The notes under the pieces are model-generated. The model worked only from the letters and a program-made list of their open reading frames with translations. It did no database searches and was not told where the DNA came from. Positions 30,837 to 40,835 of a stretch of 64,000 bases of DNA are shown here, piece by piece. The DNA comes from Allopusillimonas ginsengisoli. GTDB lineage: Bacteria; Pseudomonadota; Gammaproteobacteria; Burkholderiales; Burkholderiaceae_B. A program made the translations under genes and the position numbers. The stretch is from contig NZ_SDQE01000009.1 of NCBI RefSeq assembly GCF_004153455.1, positions 115,602 through 179,601 on the forward strand. The letters run 5' to 3'. Within the stretch, counting starts at the first letter, position 1, and each line of letters begins with the position of its first letter.

Positions 30837-31006
30837 GATGCGTTCCTTTCTTCATGTTGGGTTGCCGACTCGTCAGGCACGGCGAACGGCAGCAACGACG
30901 CCTCCCGGTTGGCGTGCGCCCGTCCCGCGGAAAACGCCCACCACACAATGCCCAGAAAAGTGATCGTGGCCAGGATGGTGGCCAGCCCATTGATGATCGC
31001 CATCAT
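30833..31006 (-). CDS. ccoQ: cbb3 oxidase small subunit CcoQ
   Basis: A 57-residue frame lies between ccoO and ccoP: one membrane helix (INGLATILATITFLGIVWWAF) followed by a polar tail rich in Glu/Ala. It starts directly after the ccoO stop (TAAATGATG) and its stop overlaps the ccoP start by four bases. Size, helix and position are those of CcoQ/FixQ, which stabilises the CcoP interaction. A second ATG at 31003 is an equal candidate start. Confidence 0.9.
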   Translation of the reverse strand: MMAIINGLATILATITFLGIVWWAFSAGRAHANREASLLPFAVPDESATQHEERNAS

Positions 31007-31666
31007 TTACAGCCCCCCGTCCACGACCGCCTTGGCGGCGGCCTCGCGTCCCACTACGCCCAGGCCTTGGAGATAGGCGATCAGTGCGTCTTCTTCCGTC
31101 TTCCCCTTTAACGCCTCGGGCGCTTTCTCGATCTGCTCATCCGTGTACGGCACACCGATCTTGCGCAGCGCGCGCATGCGCTCCTGCACGTTCTCCTTTT
31201 CTACCGACTGGTGCTGCAGCCAGGGATAAGCCGGCATATTCGACTCCTTTACAACATCACGCGGATTGCGCAGATGCAGACGGTGCCAGTCATCGGAGTA
31301 GCGCTTGCCCACCCGCGCCAGATCTGGGCCGGTACGTTTGGATCCCCAAAGAAAGGGATAGTCGTAGGTGGATTCCCCTGCCAGCGAATACGGGCCGTAG
31401 CGCTGCACCTCGAAGCTGAGCATGCGAATCTGCTGGGAATGGCAGCCCACACAACCTTCGCGGATATAGACATCACGTCCGATGAGATGCAACGGCTCAT
31501 AGGGCTGCACGCCTTCGATCGGTTGCGTGGTCGAGTGCTGAAAGAACAGCGGCACGATCTGCACCAGGCCGGCAAAGGAGATCACGGCGATACTCAGGAT
31601 AATCAGCAAGCCCACGTTGGTTTCAATAAGCTTGTGGGAGAAGCCGGAAGATTTTTGATTGGCCAT
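31007..31666 (-). CDS. ccoO: cbb3 oxidase monoheme subunit CcoO
   Basis: CcoO is the membrane-anchored monoheme cytochrome c of cbb3 oxidase. The ATG at 31666, behind TGAGGAGAG, gives 219 residues: one N-terminal helix ([23 protein letters not shown]), the heme motif CVGCHS in [14 protein letters not shown], and the [31 protein letters not shown] segment typical of CcoO. It lies 11 bases after ccoN. Confidence 0.96.
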   Translation of the reverse strand: MANQKSSGFSHKLIETNVGLLIILSIAVISFAGLVQIVPLFFQHSTTQPIEGVQPYEPLHLIGRDVYIREGCVGCHSQQIRMLSFEVQRYGPYSLAGESTYDYPFLWGSKRTGPDLARVGKRYSDDWHRLHLRNPRDVVKESNMPAYPWLQHQSVEKENVQERMRALRKIGVPYTDEQIEKAPEALKGKTEEDALIAYLQGLGVVGREAAAKAVVDGGL

Positions 31667-31677
31667 TTTTTCTCTCC

Positions 31678-33162
31678 TCAAGCGGCAACGGTGGCGGGGC
31701 CGCGCAGGGCCGGGTCGCGTGCGTCCGGGTTGAACAATGGCACTGCCGGGTTGACTTTGGCCTGGCCGCGCACGGTGAGCCATGTGTTCCAGCCCATGAT
31801 GCAAACACCACACAGAAACATCAGTCCACCCAAAAGACGAATCGCATAGAAGGGATAGGTCGCCTTCACGGCCTCGACAAAGCTGTAAGTCAGCGTGCCA
31901 TCGGCTTCGGTGGCGCGCCACATCAGGCCCTGCATTACCCCGGCAATCCACATGGAGCTGATGTAGAGCACCACGCCGAGCGTTGCGATCCAGAAATGCA
32001 GTTCAACCAGCTTCATGTTGGCCATGGATGTGCGGCCATACAGGCGAGGAATCATGTAATACAGAGAGCCAAAGGTAATCATCGCCACCCAGCCGAGCGC
32101 GCCAGAGTGCACGTGACCCACAGTCCAGTCTGTGTAATGCGACAGCGCATTGACGGTGCGGATGGACATCATTGAGCCTTCGAACGTGGACATCCCGTAG
32201 AAGGACAATGCCACGACCAGAAACTTGAGAATGGGATCCGTGCGCAGTTTGTGCCAGGCGCCAGAGAGCGTCATGATGCCGTTGATCATTCCGCCCCAGG
32301 ACGGTGCCAGCAGGATCAGCGATAGCGCCATTCCCAGAGACTGCGTCCAGTCCGGCAGCGAGGTATACAAGAGATGATGCGGACCCGCCCACATATAGGT
32401 AAAGGCCAGCGCCCAAAAATGGACGATGGACAGTCTGTAAGAGTAAATGGGCCGCTCGGCCTGCTTGGGCACGAAGTAATACATCATGCCCAGAAAACTG
32501 GTGGTCAGGAAGAAGCCCACGGCATTGTGCCCATACCACCATTGCACCATCGCATCCTGCACGCCGCCATACACGGAATAGGACTTCCATAGCGACACGG
32601 GCATCTCCAGGTTATTGAAGATGTGCAGGACCGCAATGGTCAGGATGTAGGAACCAAAAAACCAGTTGGCCACGTAGATATGCCTGACGCGGCGCTTGGC
32701 GATCGTTCCAAAAAAGACGACGGCGTAAGCTACCCAGACCAATGTGATCAGGATGTCGAGCGGCCATTCGAGTTCCGCATATTCCTTGGTGCTGGTGTAG
32801 CCCATGGGGAGCGTGATGACGGCGCCCAGAAGTACCAGTTGCCAACCCCAAAAGGTGAAGGCAGCGAGCTTGTCGCTGAAAAGCCGCACCTGACAGGTGC
32901 GCTGCACCACATAGTAGGAGGTTGCAAACAGCGCCGAGCCTCCAAAAGCGAAAATGACGCCGTTGGTGTGCAGCGGCCGCAGCCGGCCATAGCTGAGCCA
33001 GGGCGTGTTGAAGTTCAGTTCCGGCCAGATCAGTTGCGCGGCAATCAATACCCCAACGCCCATGCCGACGATGCCCCAGAATACGGCGGCAATAGTGAAC
33101 TGCCTCACCACGCCATAATTGAAGACTTCGACCTGCCGGCCAGCAGTATCGGAAGCGCTCAT
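31678..33162 (-). CDS. ccoN: cbb3 oxidase catalytic subunit CcoN
   Basis: CcoN holds the low-spin heme b and the heme b3-CuB centre of this high-affinity terminal oxidase. The ATG at 33162 (TTGAGGGGAAAC upstream) gives 494 residues with about 12-14 helices. CuB/heme histidine segments are visible: [39 protein letters not shown] and [13 protein letters not shown]. Length is normal for CcoN. It follows ccoS by 33 bases. Confidence 0.97.
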   Translation of the reverse strand: MSASDTAGRQVEVFNYGVVRQFTIAAVFWGIVGMGVGVLIAAQLIWPELNFNTPWLSYGRLRPLHTNGVIFAFGGSALFATSYYVVQRTCQVRLFSDKLAAFTFWGWQLVLLGAVITLPMGYTSTKEYAELEWPLDILITLVWVAYAVVFFGTIAKRRVRHIYVANWFFGSYILTIAVLHIFNNLEMPVSLWKSYSVYGGVQDAMVQWWYGHNAVGFFLTTSFLGMMYYFVPKQAERPIYSYRLSIVHFWALAFTYMWAGPHHLLYTSLPDWTQSLGMALSLILLAPSWGGMINGIMTLSGAWHKLRTDPILKFLVVALSFYGMSTFEGSMMSIRTVNALSHYTDWTVGHVHSGALGWVAMITFGSLYYMIPRLYGRTSMANMKLVELHFWIATLGVVLYISSMWIAGVMQGLMWRATEADGTLTYSFVEAVKATYPFYAIRLLGGLMFLCGVCIMGWNTWLTVRGQAKVNPAVPLFNPDARDPALRGPATVAA

Positions 33163-33195
33163 GAGTTTCCCCTCAAGACAAGTAAATAACAAAAA

Positions 33196-33369
33196 TCAAT
33201 CTTTATGCGCATCGCGCGATATCGCCGGCGTGTCGTCGTCGTCCAGAATGGACTGCCCCGCCGTGCCCGCCTCGTCGAACTGACCGGCAAAGATCGCCCA
33301 CCAGAACGCAAGGCCAATCAACACCGCCATCAGCAGCGAAATCGGAAGCAGCAGTAACAGCGACGACAT
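33196..33369 (-). CDS. ccoS: cbb3 oxidase maturation protein CcoS
   Basis: A 57-residue frame starts at an ATG at 33369, three bases after the P-type-ATPase-like gene, with AAGGA just before it. It has one helix (LLLLPISLLMAVLIGLAFWWA) and then FAGQFDEAG..GQSILDDDD, the hallmark of CcoS: a short helix followed by a GQFDD.E.....ILFDDD pattern. CcoS is needed for cofactor insertion into CcoN. Confidence 0.92.
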   Translation of the reverse strand: MSSLLLLLPISLLMAVLIGLAFWWAIFAGQFDEAGTAGQSILDDDDTPAISRDAHKD

Positions 33370-33372
33370 GGC

Positions 33373-34335
33373 TTATCCTTGCGCCGCCGCAGGCAGCCAG
33401 GCGCGGGTCGGTCGACGGACTGCCCGGCGGTAGATACGCCATGAATTGGCGGCGACCGCCAGAGAGGACAACAGCATGGTGATGGCTGCCACCCACGGCG
33501 CCATCAGGCCACCCGCGGCGAGCGGCGTCATGAGCAAGTGCCATGCGACGGAACAGAATAAGTTCTGGCGGGCAACTCGCTGCGTCGCCTTGGCCAGCAA
33601 CCGTTGATCCGCAGGCGAGATGGGCTTGGCACATAGCGCAGCATGGGCCGCTGCAACAGCCGTTGGCACAGCCATGGCCATGGCACAGGGGCAGCTCATG
33701 ACGAACAACGCAACCATGACACCGATAGCACGCTCAGGAGCATGAAACAGCCAAACACCACCAACCAGAAATGCCAGGCCCAGCTGGACCAGCACGAACC
33801 AGAAAGCGACCCGATTGGCCCGGACGGATAGTGTGCTGCGCAACTGTTCGATCAACGCATGCCCTTCGCCTGCCTCGACGGACTGCCGCGCGCAGAGCTC
33901 AAGGTAGCGCGCAGTCAACAGAAAGGCGACGAACATGACAACGGAATCAAAGTAGACTTCGCCCTGCCCTGCCAGCGTGGCATAGGCACTGGGTGCAAAG
34001 GCCGCGGCAATGCCAAGTGCCACCGGCACGTCCATGCCTATCTGCCATTGCCTGATCTGTGCCCAGGCGCCGCGCCAGACCGGCGAGGCGCAATACAGCG
34101 CAACAGGTACCGTCAGCACAAGGCTGATCCAGTTCATCAGATAGATAGCCTGATCCAGCAGCGCCAGATTGTCAGGCGCCATACGCTCCGAGCGAAGGTA
34201 GCCCGGAAAGGCGAACATCATGACCTGCATCATGCCCAGCCAAGCCAGGCCCATACGGGCAAGAAGGCGCCGCCGGGCCAACCGATCCTCATCGGAGAGC
34301 ACCTGCGGTGTGGAAAAAATGGAATAAGGGCGCAT
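33373..34335 (-). CDS. CcoI/FixI-like membrane protein lacking all ATPase domains
   Basis: The 320-residue frame has what look like eight membrane helices at about 27-45, 63-82, 101-119, 129-147, 175-196, 203-223, 260-278 and 281-298, in the P1B-ATPase arrangement. The sixth carries the copper motif Cys215-Pro-Cys217 (MSCPCAMAMAVPTA); the last pair ends PLAAGGLMAPW and M..SS, as in CcoI. Missing are the N-terminal HMA domain, the actuator domain (helices 4 and 5 are 27 residues apart instead of over 100), and the phosphorylation and nucleotide domains (no DKTGT; about 28 residues between helices 6 and 7). The usual YN pair of helix 7 is WH. It is first behind the FNR box and three bases before ccoS. 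It cannot pump copper by ATP hydrolysis as seen; a true ancestor was surely CcoI. Confidence 0.85.
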   Translation of the reverse strand: MRPYSIFSTPQVLSDEDRLARRRLLARMGLAWLGMMQVMMFAFPGYLRSERMAPDNLALLDQAIYLMNWISLVLTVPVALYCASPVWRGAWAQIRQWQIGMDVPVALGIAAAFAPSAYATLAGQGEVYFDSVVMFVAFLLTARYLELCARQSVEAGEGHALIEQLRSTLSVRANRVAFWFVLVQLGLAFLVGGVWLFHAPERAIGVMVALFVMSCPCAMAMAVPTAVAAAHAALCAKPISPADQRLLAKATQRVARQNLFCSVAWHLLMTPLAAGGLMAPWVAAITMLLSSLAVAANSWRIYRRAVRRPTRAWLPAAAQG

Positions 34336-34370
34336 GCCAGAAACTATAGGTTTGGCACGTTTTCCTTGTA

Positions 34371-34384
34371 TTGATTTATATCAA
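34371..34384. promoter_or_regulatory. FNR box of the cbb3 operon
   Basis: TTGAT-TTAT-ATCAA is a perfect match to the FNR/ANR consensus TTGAT-N4-ATCAA. It lies 36 bases before the first gene of the cbb3 operon on the minus strand, which would place it near the promoter. The fnr gene at 27005 encodes the protein expected to bind it. Confidence 0.88.
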
Positions 34385-34386
34385 AG

Positions 34387-34422
34387 CAAGAGGCCGGCTC
34401 CTGTTCCGGAACCGGCCTCTTG
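34387..34422 (-). terminator. Hairpin after aceA
   Basis: Arms at 34387-34401 and 34408-34422 pair over 15 bases with one mismatch around a six-base loop (left arm core AAGAGGCCGG, right arm core CCGGCCTCTT). It follows the aceA stop by about 90 bases and ends two bases from the FNR box, so it would insulate the cbb3 operon from aceA transcription. Confidence 0.65.
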
Positions 34423-34510
34423 TTCGTCCCTTGCCTGACTGCACCGCCGCCCGCCCCTGGAGCGGTGGGCCGGACGGCGATGCGGCGCAGACATCGTTAC
34501 GGCGCGCCTA

Positions 34511-35839
34511 TCAGGCGGCGGCGTGCAAGCCCCCCTTTGGCGCTTCCTCGAATTGTGCTTCTTCGGTCGACCCGGTGAGTGCGGTCGTGGATGATTGACC
34601 ACCTTCGATGGTCTGCGTGACCGCGTCGAAATAGCCGGTACCCACTTCGCGCTGGTGCTTGACGGCGGTAAAGCCCAGATCGGCTGCAGCGAATTCCTTT
34701 TGCTGCAATTCCACGAACGCGCTCATCTGACGGCGAGCGTATCCATGAGCCAGCTCGAACATACCGTAGTTCAGCGCATGGAAGCCGGCCAGCGTGATGA
34801 ACTGGAATTTGTAGCCCATGGCGCCAAGCTCGCGCTGGAATTTGGCCACGGTGGCGTCGTCCAGGTTCTTCTTCCAGTTAAAGGACGGCGAGCAGTTGTA
34901 GGCCAGCAGCTTGCCAGGGAACTGGCGATGAATGGCTTCCGCAAATTTGCGTGCATACTCCAGGTTGGGCGTGGAAGTTTCGCACCAGATCAGGTCAGCG
35001 TAAGGCGCATAGGCCAGGCCGCGCGAAATCGCCTGATCGATGCCGGCACGCGTACGATAGAAGCCTTCAACGGTGCGTTCACCGGTAATGAAGGGATGAT
35101 CCGTCGGATCGATATCGCTGGTGACGAGGTCCGCGGCATCCGCGTCGGTACGCGCCAGCAGAATCGTGGGCGTACCCATGACGTCTGCAGCAAGACGGGC
35201 GGAAACCAGCTTGGCGACGGCTTCACGGGTAGGCACGAGCACCTTGCCGCCCATATGACCGCATTTTTTCACCGAGGCCAGTTGGTCTTCGAAGTGCACG
35301 CCCGAAGCACCTGCTTCGATCATGGCTTTCATCAATTCGAACGCATTCAACACGCCACCAAAGCCTGCTTCAGCATCGGCTACGATAGGCGCGAAGTAAT
35401 CGATGTAGTCCTCATCATCAGGATTCTTGCCTTCCATCCACTGGATCTGGTCGCAGCGTGTCAGGGCGTTGTTGATGCGACGAACCACCTGGGGCACCGA
35501 ATTGGCGGGGTACAGCGACTGATCCGGGTACATTTCACCTGCGCCGTTGGCATCGCCAGCCACTTGCCAACCGGAAAGATAAATCGCTTTCAGCCCGGCC
35601 TTGACCTGCTGCATGGCCTGGTTGCCTGTCAAGGCGCCCAGGGAATTCACGAAGTCTTCTTTATGCAAAAGATCCCATAGCTTTTCGGAACCCCGCTTGG
35701 CAAGCGTATGCTCAACAGCAAGGGAGCCACGCAGACGAATAACTTCCTCGGCGCCATAGCCGCGTTTGATGCCCTGCCAGCGAGGCTCTTCGGCCCATGT
35801 GCGTTGTAATGCGCGGATTTCGTTTTCCCGTGTGCTCAT
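34511..35839 (-). CDS. aceA: Isocitrate lyase
   Basis: AceA splits isocitrate into glyoxylate and succinate, the first step of the glyoxylate bypass needed for growth on acetate and on the acetyl-CoA made by phenylacetate and fatty-acid breakdown. The ATG at 35839 with AGGAAG upstream gives 442 residues. The catalytic motif KKCGHMGGK is present, as are [29 protein letters not shown] and the C-terminal [19 protein letters not shown]. Malate synthase is not in the window. Confidence 0.96.
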   Translation of the reverse strand: MSTRENEIRALQRTWAEEPRWQGIKRGYGAEEVIRLRGSLAVEHTLAKRGSEKLWDLLHKEDFVNSLGALTGNQAMQQVKAGLKAIYLSGWQVAGDANGAGEMYPDQSLYPANSVPQVVRRINNALTRCDQIQWMEGKNPDDEDYIDYFAPIVADAEAGFGGVLNAFELMKAMIEAGASGVHFEDQLASVKKCGHMGGKVLVPTREAVAKLVSARLAADVMGTPTILLARTDADAADLVTSDIDPTDHPFITGERTVEGFYRTRAGIDQAISRGLAYAPYADLIWCETSTPNLEYARKFAEAIHRQFPGKLLAYNCSPSFNWKKNLDDATVAKFQRELGAMGYKFQFITLAGFHALNYGMFELAHGYARRQMSAFVELQQKEFAAADLGFTAVKHQREVGTGYFDAVTQTIEGGQSSTTALTGSTEEAQFEEAPKGGLHAAA

Positions 35840-36173
35840 GATGACTTCCTTTCGAAGATAAAACAAAGATAAAAAAGCATTTGCGTTGAGTGAAAGTCTA
35901 CCGGGATGTTGCGCAGCAAAACAGCGCCAACTCTTATATAAGACAAAAAATCTTTACCTATAAAATCATACAGTTATATAATTCATACCGCATTGTGAAA
36001 TGATTTTTTTGTTAATGAAATAGAATTGAATGCGGCGCAGCATTGATTTTTCATAATACGAAGCGGGCATTTCACCATGCGGTAAGTTGAAGATTCAGGC
36101 ATTACAATGACAGCTGTTTCTTTCTGACTGGCCAGGTGCAGAATCCCTGCAAGCCTTGTGCTTTCGTATAACC
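35840..36173. other. A+T-rich divergent intergenic region aceA-queF
   Basis: These 334 bases are much richer in A+T than the rest of the window (for example 35935-36050) and hold the promoters of aceA (minus) and queF (plus). A short palindrome TTGC-GCA-GCAA lies at about 35909-35919, a possible operator. I looked for a preQ1 riboswitch before queF and saw no convincing one. Confidence 0.5.
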
Positions 36174-36995
36174 ATGCAAACCCCTCTTTCTCACGCGCCG
36201 CTGGGCCGCGATGTTGTCTACCCAAGCGCCTATGATGCTTCCCTGCTCTTCCCAGTGGCGCGCGCCATCAATCGCCAGGCCCTGAATCTGCCGGCCGTCT
36301 GGCATGGTGCTGATATCTGGAATGCCTACGAGCTCTCCTGGCTTACCCCCAAGGGCAAGCCAGTGGTAGCCATTGGACGTTTTACCTTCCCCTGGACCAG
36401 CCCCAATCTGGTGGAGTCCAAATCGTTCAAGCTGTATCTGAACGCGTTCAGCGAAGAGCGATTCGACAACACGTCAGCGCTCGCCCGGATCATGGCGCGC
36501 GATCTCAGCGCCGCAGCCGGCGCCTCCGTTCAGGTCGAACTGCAGCCGTTATGCGGTACCGATACACTGCTGTGCCGCCCGCTGGAAGGCATCAATATAG
36601 ACGGAGCCGATATCGAGATCAGCCAGTATGAGCCCCAGCCTGATCTATTGCACTGCGCGCCGGGCAACGACCTGGTCACTGAAACCCTGGTTTCAGACCT
36701 GCTCAAGTCGAACTGCCCGGTGACCGGGCAACCAGACTGGGGCAGTGTGCAGATTCGGTACACAGGGCCACGCATAGACCGAGAGGCTCTGTTGCGCTAT
36801 GTGGTGTCCTTGCGCAGGCATACCGAATTTCATGAACACTGTGTCGAGAAAATGTATTGCGACATCCTGGCAGCCTGCAAACCGCAAGCGCTGCTTGTGC
36901 ATGCACGCTACACGCGTCGTGGTGGGCTGGATATCAACCCGTGGCGCAGCAGCCTGCCCCACGGCCCGCAGGAAATCCGCACGCTAAGACAATAG
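36174..36995 (+). CDS. queF: NADPH-dependent 7-cyano-7-deazaguanine reductase
   Basis: QueF reduces preQ0 to preQ1 in queuosine biosynthesis. The ATG at 36174 gives 273 residues, the long bimodular (YqfN-type) form found in proteobacteria. The catalytic cysteine region LLKSNCPVTGQPDWGSVQI and the NADPH-binding motif ESKSFKLYLNAF (E(S/L)KSxKLY) are both clear. It stands alone, with no other queuosine gene beside it; queH is at 19165. Confidence 0.95.
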   Translation: MQTPLSHAPLGRDVVYPSAYDASLLFPVARAINRQALNLPAVWHGADIWNAYELSWLTPKGKPVVAIGRFTFPWTSPNLVESKSFKLYLNAFSEERFDNTSALARIMARDLSAAAGASVQVELQPLCGTDTLLCRPLEGINIDGADIEISQYEPQPDLLHCAPGNDLVTETLVSDLLKSNCPVTGQPDWGSVQIRYTGPRIDREALLRYVVSLRRHTEFHEHCVEKMYCDILAACKPQALLVHARYTRRGGLDINPWRSSLPHGPQEIRTLRQ

Positions 36996-37081
36996 GCGCG
37001 CGGGCCGGGCAGGCGCGAGGTCACATCAGGTGACCAGCGACATTCATGGCCGCGACGAGGCAGGTTTTGTGCGCTGCCGGA

Positions 37082-38374
37082 TCAGGCGGGCTGGCCGGCC
37101 CGCACCTGTGCTCGTCCGGCCGTTTTCGCTATCCACACAGCCAGGACCGCGGCAATCACATATCCCGACGCGGCGCCATACCACGGCCCCTGCCCGATTC
37201 CGGCATCCAGCAACAGGCCAAAGCTGACCGGGGCCAGTGACGACCCGACATCCATCCCTGAATACACCAGACCGTACACGGTGCCCGTCGCGCCCTTGGG
37301 GGCGACCCGACGTATCAGCATGTCGCGCGACGGTGCTGAGACACCCGAGCAGAAGCCGGCCAGGCCCACCAGGGCGATAGCAAACGTACCCGGCACAATC
37401 CCCGAACCCAGTACGACAAGCAGCATACCGGCAAGGATCAGGGAAACAGCGACCGTCAGTTCTGTTTTGGCCGTGGCGCCTACCAGAAACCCTCCTGCGG
37501 CCATGCCGATGGCGGCAGCCACCATGTATGCGGAAAGCGCCGTGCCGGCCAATACCTTGTCGATGCCGTACACGTCACCAAGCATGGGAATGGTGTAATT
37601 CTGGACGGCAGACAGCGCCATGGAGGTGCAGGCAAAGAACAGGAACGCGCCCCATAAGGCGGGCTGGACCAGCAAGGCTGCCAGCGTCTGCCCCACCGAT
37701 TTGCGCGCCAGATCGGGGCCGCCCGAAGCGGTTTCGTGGGCCTGCGGCACCGCCACCTCGCTGCGCTCACCCGATAGGAGCGCTCTGCCCAACCAGGTGA
37801 ACAACAGCACGATCGCCACCAATGCCGCAGCGGCAAAGGCCGCCACACGCCAGTTGGCCAAGTGAATGAACACGGCCATGTACACAGGCGTCAATGCCCA
37901 CCCCAGATTTCCAGTGAGACCGTGCGTGCTGAATGCATGCCCCAGGCGCTGCGGACTGACGCGGTGATTGATGATGGAATAGTCAACCGGATGAAAAACT
38001 GAATTGCCCGCGCCGCCCAGCACGGCAGCCAGCATCAGCATGGCGTATCCGTTCGACAGGCCAATGAGGACACCGGCGGCCACGAAGCACGCCAAGCCAA
38101 AGCGCAGGACTTGGCCCGGCCCGATGCGGTCCACGATGAATCCCGAACTTGCCTGCCCGATACAGGACACCAGAAAAAAAATCGAAGCCAGCAGACCCAG
38201 CTTGACGAAATCGTAGCCATACTCGTGCGCGAGCGACAAGTACAGCGTTGGGAACACCAATTGAAAAAAGTGCGAGCAAGCGTGCGCCGCCCCCACAAGA
38301 CTGATGATTTTCCAGTCCTGGCGCTTCAGGGCGCGGGTATCGGGCACGGCATCGAGAGCTGCGGTTGTCATCAT
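37082..38374 (-). CDS. MFS transporter, fosmidomycin-resistance-like
   Basis: The product has about 12 helices and the first-helix pattern ISLVGAAHACSHFFQLVFPTLY with HEYG.DFVKLGLL, typical of the Fsr-like branch of the MFS, together with NSVFHPVDYSIINHRVSPQRLGHAFSTHG. Starts at 38374 and 38371 (tandem ATG) avoid overlap with pgsA; a longer frame from 38425 would overlap it by 29 bases. About 430 residues. Substrate unknown; Fsr itself exports fosmidomycin. Confidence 0.85.
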   Translation of the reverse strand: MMTTAALDAVPDTRALKRQDWKIISLVGAAHACSHFFQLVFPTLYLSLAHEYGYDFVKLGLLASIFFLVSCIGQASSGFIVDRIGPGQVLRFGLACFVAAGVLIGLSNGYAMLMLAAVLGGAGNSVFHPVDYSIINHRVSPQRLGHAFSTHGLTGNLGWALTPVYMAVFIHLANWRVAAFAAAALVAIVLLFTWLGRALLSGERSEVAVPQAHETASGGPDLARKSVGQTLAALLVQPALWGAFLFFACTSMALSAVQNYTIPMLGDVYGIDKVLAGTALSAYMVAAAIGMAAGGFLVGATAKTELTVAVSLILAGMLLVVLGSGIVPGTFAIALVGLAGFCSGVSAPSRDMLIRRVAPKGATGTVYGLVYSGMDVGSSLAPVSFGLLLDAGIGQGPWYGAASGYVIAAVLAVWIAKTAGRAQVRAGQPA

Positions 38375-38396
38375 GTTTCGGCGTGTCAGGACGGGC

Positions 38397-38993
38397 TTAC
38401 TGCTTGGGACCCTGTTTGGGGGCATCCGCCCTGCTGCGGATTTCCGGCCAGGCGCGATTCAGGTAATAGCACATGGACCACACCGTCAGGATGGCAGCAA
38501 TAACAATTAGAATCTGGCCTATCCATTGTGTGGGCAGGCCATACAGCGGCTGCCAATACAACAGGCAGGGAATCGCGATCATCTGTGCCGCCGTCTTGAA
38601 CTTGCCCAGCCTGTGGACGGCCACGCTCCCGCTGGCGCCTATTTTGGCCATCCATTCGCGCAGGGCAGAAATTGTGATTTCGCGCCCGATGATGATCAAG
38701 GCGATAAAGGCATCGACCCGGCCCAGATCGAGCAGGATGAGCAGTGCCGCGCAGACCATGAGCTTGTCCGCGACGGGGTCGAGAAAAGCGCCAAAGGAAG
38801 ACGTTTGATTCCAGCGACGGGCCAGCCAGCCATCGAACCAGTCGGTAAGTGCAGCAATGATGAAGGCCAGCGCGGCGACCGCATCCCGGACAGGCATGGA
38901 CAGCCAGCTTCCGGGAATATAGAACAGCCCCACAACCAGCGGAATCATGGCGATACGCAACCAGGTCAGGGCAATGGGCAAATTGATAGGCAT
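38397..38993 (-). CDS. pgsA: CDP-diacylglycerol-glycerol-3-phosphate 3-phosphatidyltransferase
   Basis: PgsA makes phosphatidylglycerol-phosphate, the precursor of phosphatidylglycerol and cardiolipin, in the inner membrane. The 198-residue protein has the CDP-alcohol phosphotransferase motif DG..AR.........G...D...D in DWFDGWLARRWNQTSSFGAF plus LDPVADKL, and four to five helices. It follows uvrC by 15 bases, the common uvrC-pgsA order. Confidence 0.95.
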   Translation of the reverse strand: MPINLPIALTWLRIAMIPLVVGLFYIPGSWLSMPVRDAVAALAFIIAALTDWFDGWLARRWNQTSSFGAFLDPVADKLMVCAALLILLDLGRVDAFIALIIIGREITISALREWMAKIGASGSVAVHRLGKFKTAAQMIAIPCLLYWQPLYGLPTQWIGQILIVIAAILTVWSMCYYLNRAWPEIRSRADAPKQGPKQ

Positions 38994-39008
38994 AAGCTGA
39001 ATACTACC

Positions 39009-40835
39009 CTATCGGAGCGCATGATAGATGCGTTCGGCCAATTCATCGGAAATCCCCGCCACCGAACGCAGGTCGTCGATGCTGGCATCCACAACACCTG
39101 AAAAGCCGCCAAAACGCGCCAGCAAGCGTTGCCGGCGGCGCGCGCCGACGCCCTCTATTTCCTCCAGCCGCGATACCGTCCGCGCCTTGGCGCGTTTGGC
39201 CCGCATACCGGTAATGGCAAACCGGTGCGCCTCGTCGCGAATCTGGGCCACCAGCATCAGCGCAGCCGATTCGATACCCAGGGCGACTGGCGGCCGCTCG
39301 TCAGCGAACACCAGCGTTTCCAGCCCAACCTTGCGCCCCTCTCCCTTGGCCACACCCACAATACTGTGGATATCCAGTCCAAGCTCTGCGAAAACCTGAC
39401 GTGCGATCTCAACCTGCCCTTTGCCGCCGTCTATCAGGACGACGCCCGGCATATCGGCCTGGCCATCCGCTACCCTGCTGAAACGGCGCGTCAACACTTG
39501 ACGCATGGCGGCATAGTCATCCCCCGGCGTGATGCCCGCAATGTTGTATCGCCGGTATAACGTGGGCTGCATATCGTGATGCTCATAAACAACACAGGAT
39601 GCCTGCGTTGCTTCACCCGCTGTATGGCTGATGTCGAAACACTCAATGTGCAACGCATCCAATGCGGCTTCGTCTACGTCCAGATCCAGGGCGGTGGCAA
39701 GCGCCAGGGTGCGCTCCACACGGGCGGTCGACTCCGTCAACAGACGGGCCAGGGCCATGTCGGCATTGCGCACCGCCTGCTCCAGCCAGGTTTTGCGTAT
39801 TCCTTGCGGCCTGACCACTACCCGCGCTTTTTTGCCGGTCTGCTCGGCCAGCAAGCTCATCAGCCCAGCATCCGGCAGGGAATGGGAACAGACCAGGACC
39901 GGTGGAAGGACACTCTCGATGTAGTGCTGGGCAACAAACGCTGCCAGCACATCCCCCGCACTGTTCTCCACGGAAATATTGCTGGGGAAAAAAGGCTTGT
40001 CCCCCAGGTGACGCCCGCCGCGCACCATGGCCAGGTTGACGCACACACGCCCGCCCGCGGTCGAAATGGCAATGATATCCACATCGTCATCGCCGACTTT
40101 TTCCATGGATTGCTGCTGCAGCACTTTGGCCAGCGCGCCCATCTGGTCGCGCAGCGCTGCGGCCTGCTCGAACGCCAGCGCCTGGGAGGCCTGATGCATG
40201 CGCGCTTCGATATCCTTAAGGACTTTGCCGGCCTGGCCATCGAGAAAGCGCACTGCGCGGCGCACGTCGTCCTGATAGTCGTCGGGCGAAATCAATTTGA
40301 CGCACGGGGCGGAACAGCGCCCAATCTGGTGCAGCAGACAGGGGCGGGAACGATTGGCGTACACGCTGTCTTCACAAGTACGCAAGCGAAAAACCCGCTG
40401 CAGAATCTGGATGGTTTCGCGCACTGCCCAGGCATTGGGGTAAGGACCAAAATAGCGTCCCTTCCCGCTGGTGCTGCCGCGGTAATAGGCAATGCGGGGC
40501 ACCTCGTGACCGCTGAACATCAGATAGGGATAAGACTTGTCATCCCGAAACAGTATGTTGTAGCGCGGCTTGAGGCGCTTGATGAGATTGTTTTCCAGCA
40601 GCAGCGCTTCGGCCTCGGAGCGCGTCACCGTGACTTCCAGCCGCGCCACCCGCGCCACCATGTGACTGATGCGCGGGCTGGCGAGATTCTTCTGAAAGTA
40701 AGAGCTGACGCGCTTTTTCAGGTCTCGCGCCTTGCCTACATACAGCACCTCGCCGCGCTCATCGATATGCCGGTAAACACCCGGCAGATGCGGAAGGTCA
40801 GCCAGGAACGATTTGAGATTGAAGTCGTCGGGCAT
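39009..40835 (-). CDS. uvrC: UvrABC system endonuclease subunit C
   Basis: UvrC makes the two incisions of nucleotide excision repair. The 608-residue protein has the N-terminal GIY-YIG domain ([31 protein letters not shown]), the cysteine cluster region ([13 protein letters not shown]), the UVR motif near residue 200, the RNase H-like C-terminal nuclease ([31 protein letters not shown]), and a double HhH at the end. Its first 38 bases overlap the end of nagZ. Confidence 0.97.
   Translation of the reverse strand: MPDDFNLKSFLADLPHLPGVYRHIDERGEVLYVGKARDLKKRVSSYFQKNLASPRISHMVARVARLEVTVTRSEAEALLLENNLIKRLKPRYNILFRDDKSYPYLMFSGHEVPRIAYYRGSTSGKGRYFGPYPNAWAVRETIQILQRVFRLRTCEDSVYANRSRPCLLHQIGRCSAPCVKLISPDDYQDDVRRAVRFLDGQAGKVLKDIEARMHQASQALAFEQAAALRDQMGALAKVLQQQSMEKVGDDDVDIIAISTAGGRVCVNLAMVRGGRHLGDKPFFPSNISVENSAGDVLAAFVAQHYIESVLPPVLVCSHSLPDAGLMSLLAEQTGKKARVVVRPQGIRKTWLEQAVRNADMALARLLTESTARVERTLALATALDLDVDEAALDALHIECFDISHTAGEATQASCVVYEHHDMQPTLYRRYNIAGITPGDDYAAMRQVLTRRFSRVADGQADMPGVVLIDGGKGQVEIARQVFAELGLDIHSIVGVAKGEGRKVGLETLVFADERPPVALGIESAALMLVAQIRDEAHRFAITGMRAKRAKARTVSRLEEIEGVGARRRQRLLARFGGFSGVVDASIDDLRSVAGISDELAERIYHALR

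Noticed and set aside
35840..36173. preQ1 riboswitch before queF
   Set aside because: No convincing stem plus A-rich tail of the preQ1 class was seen.
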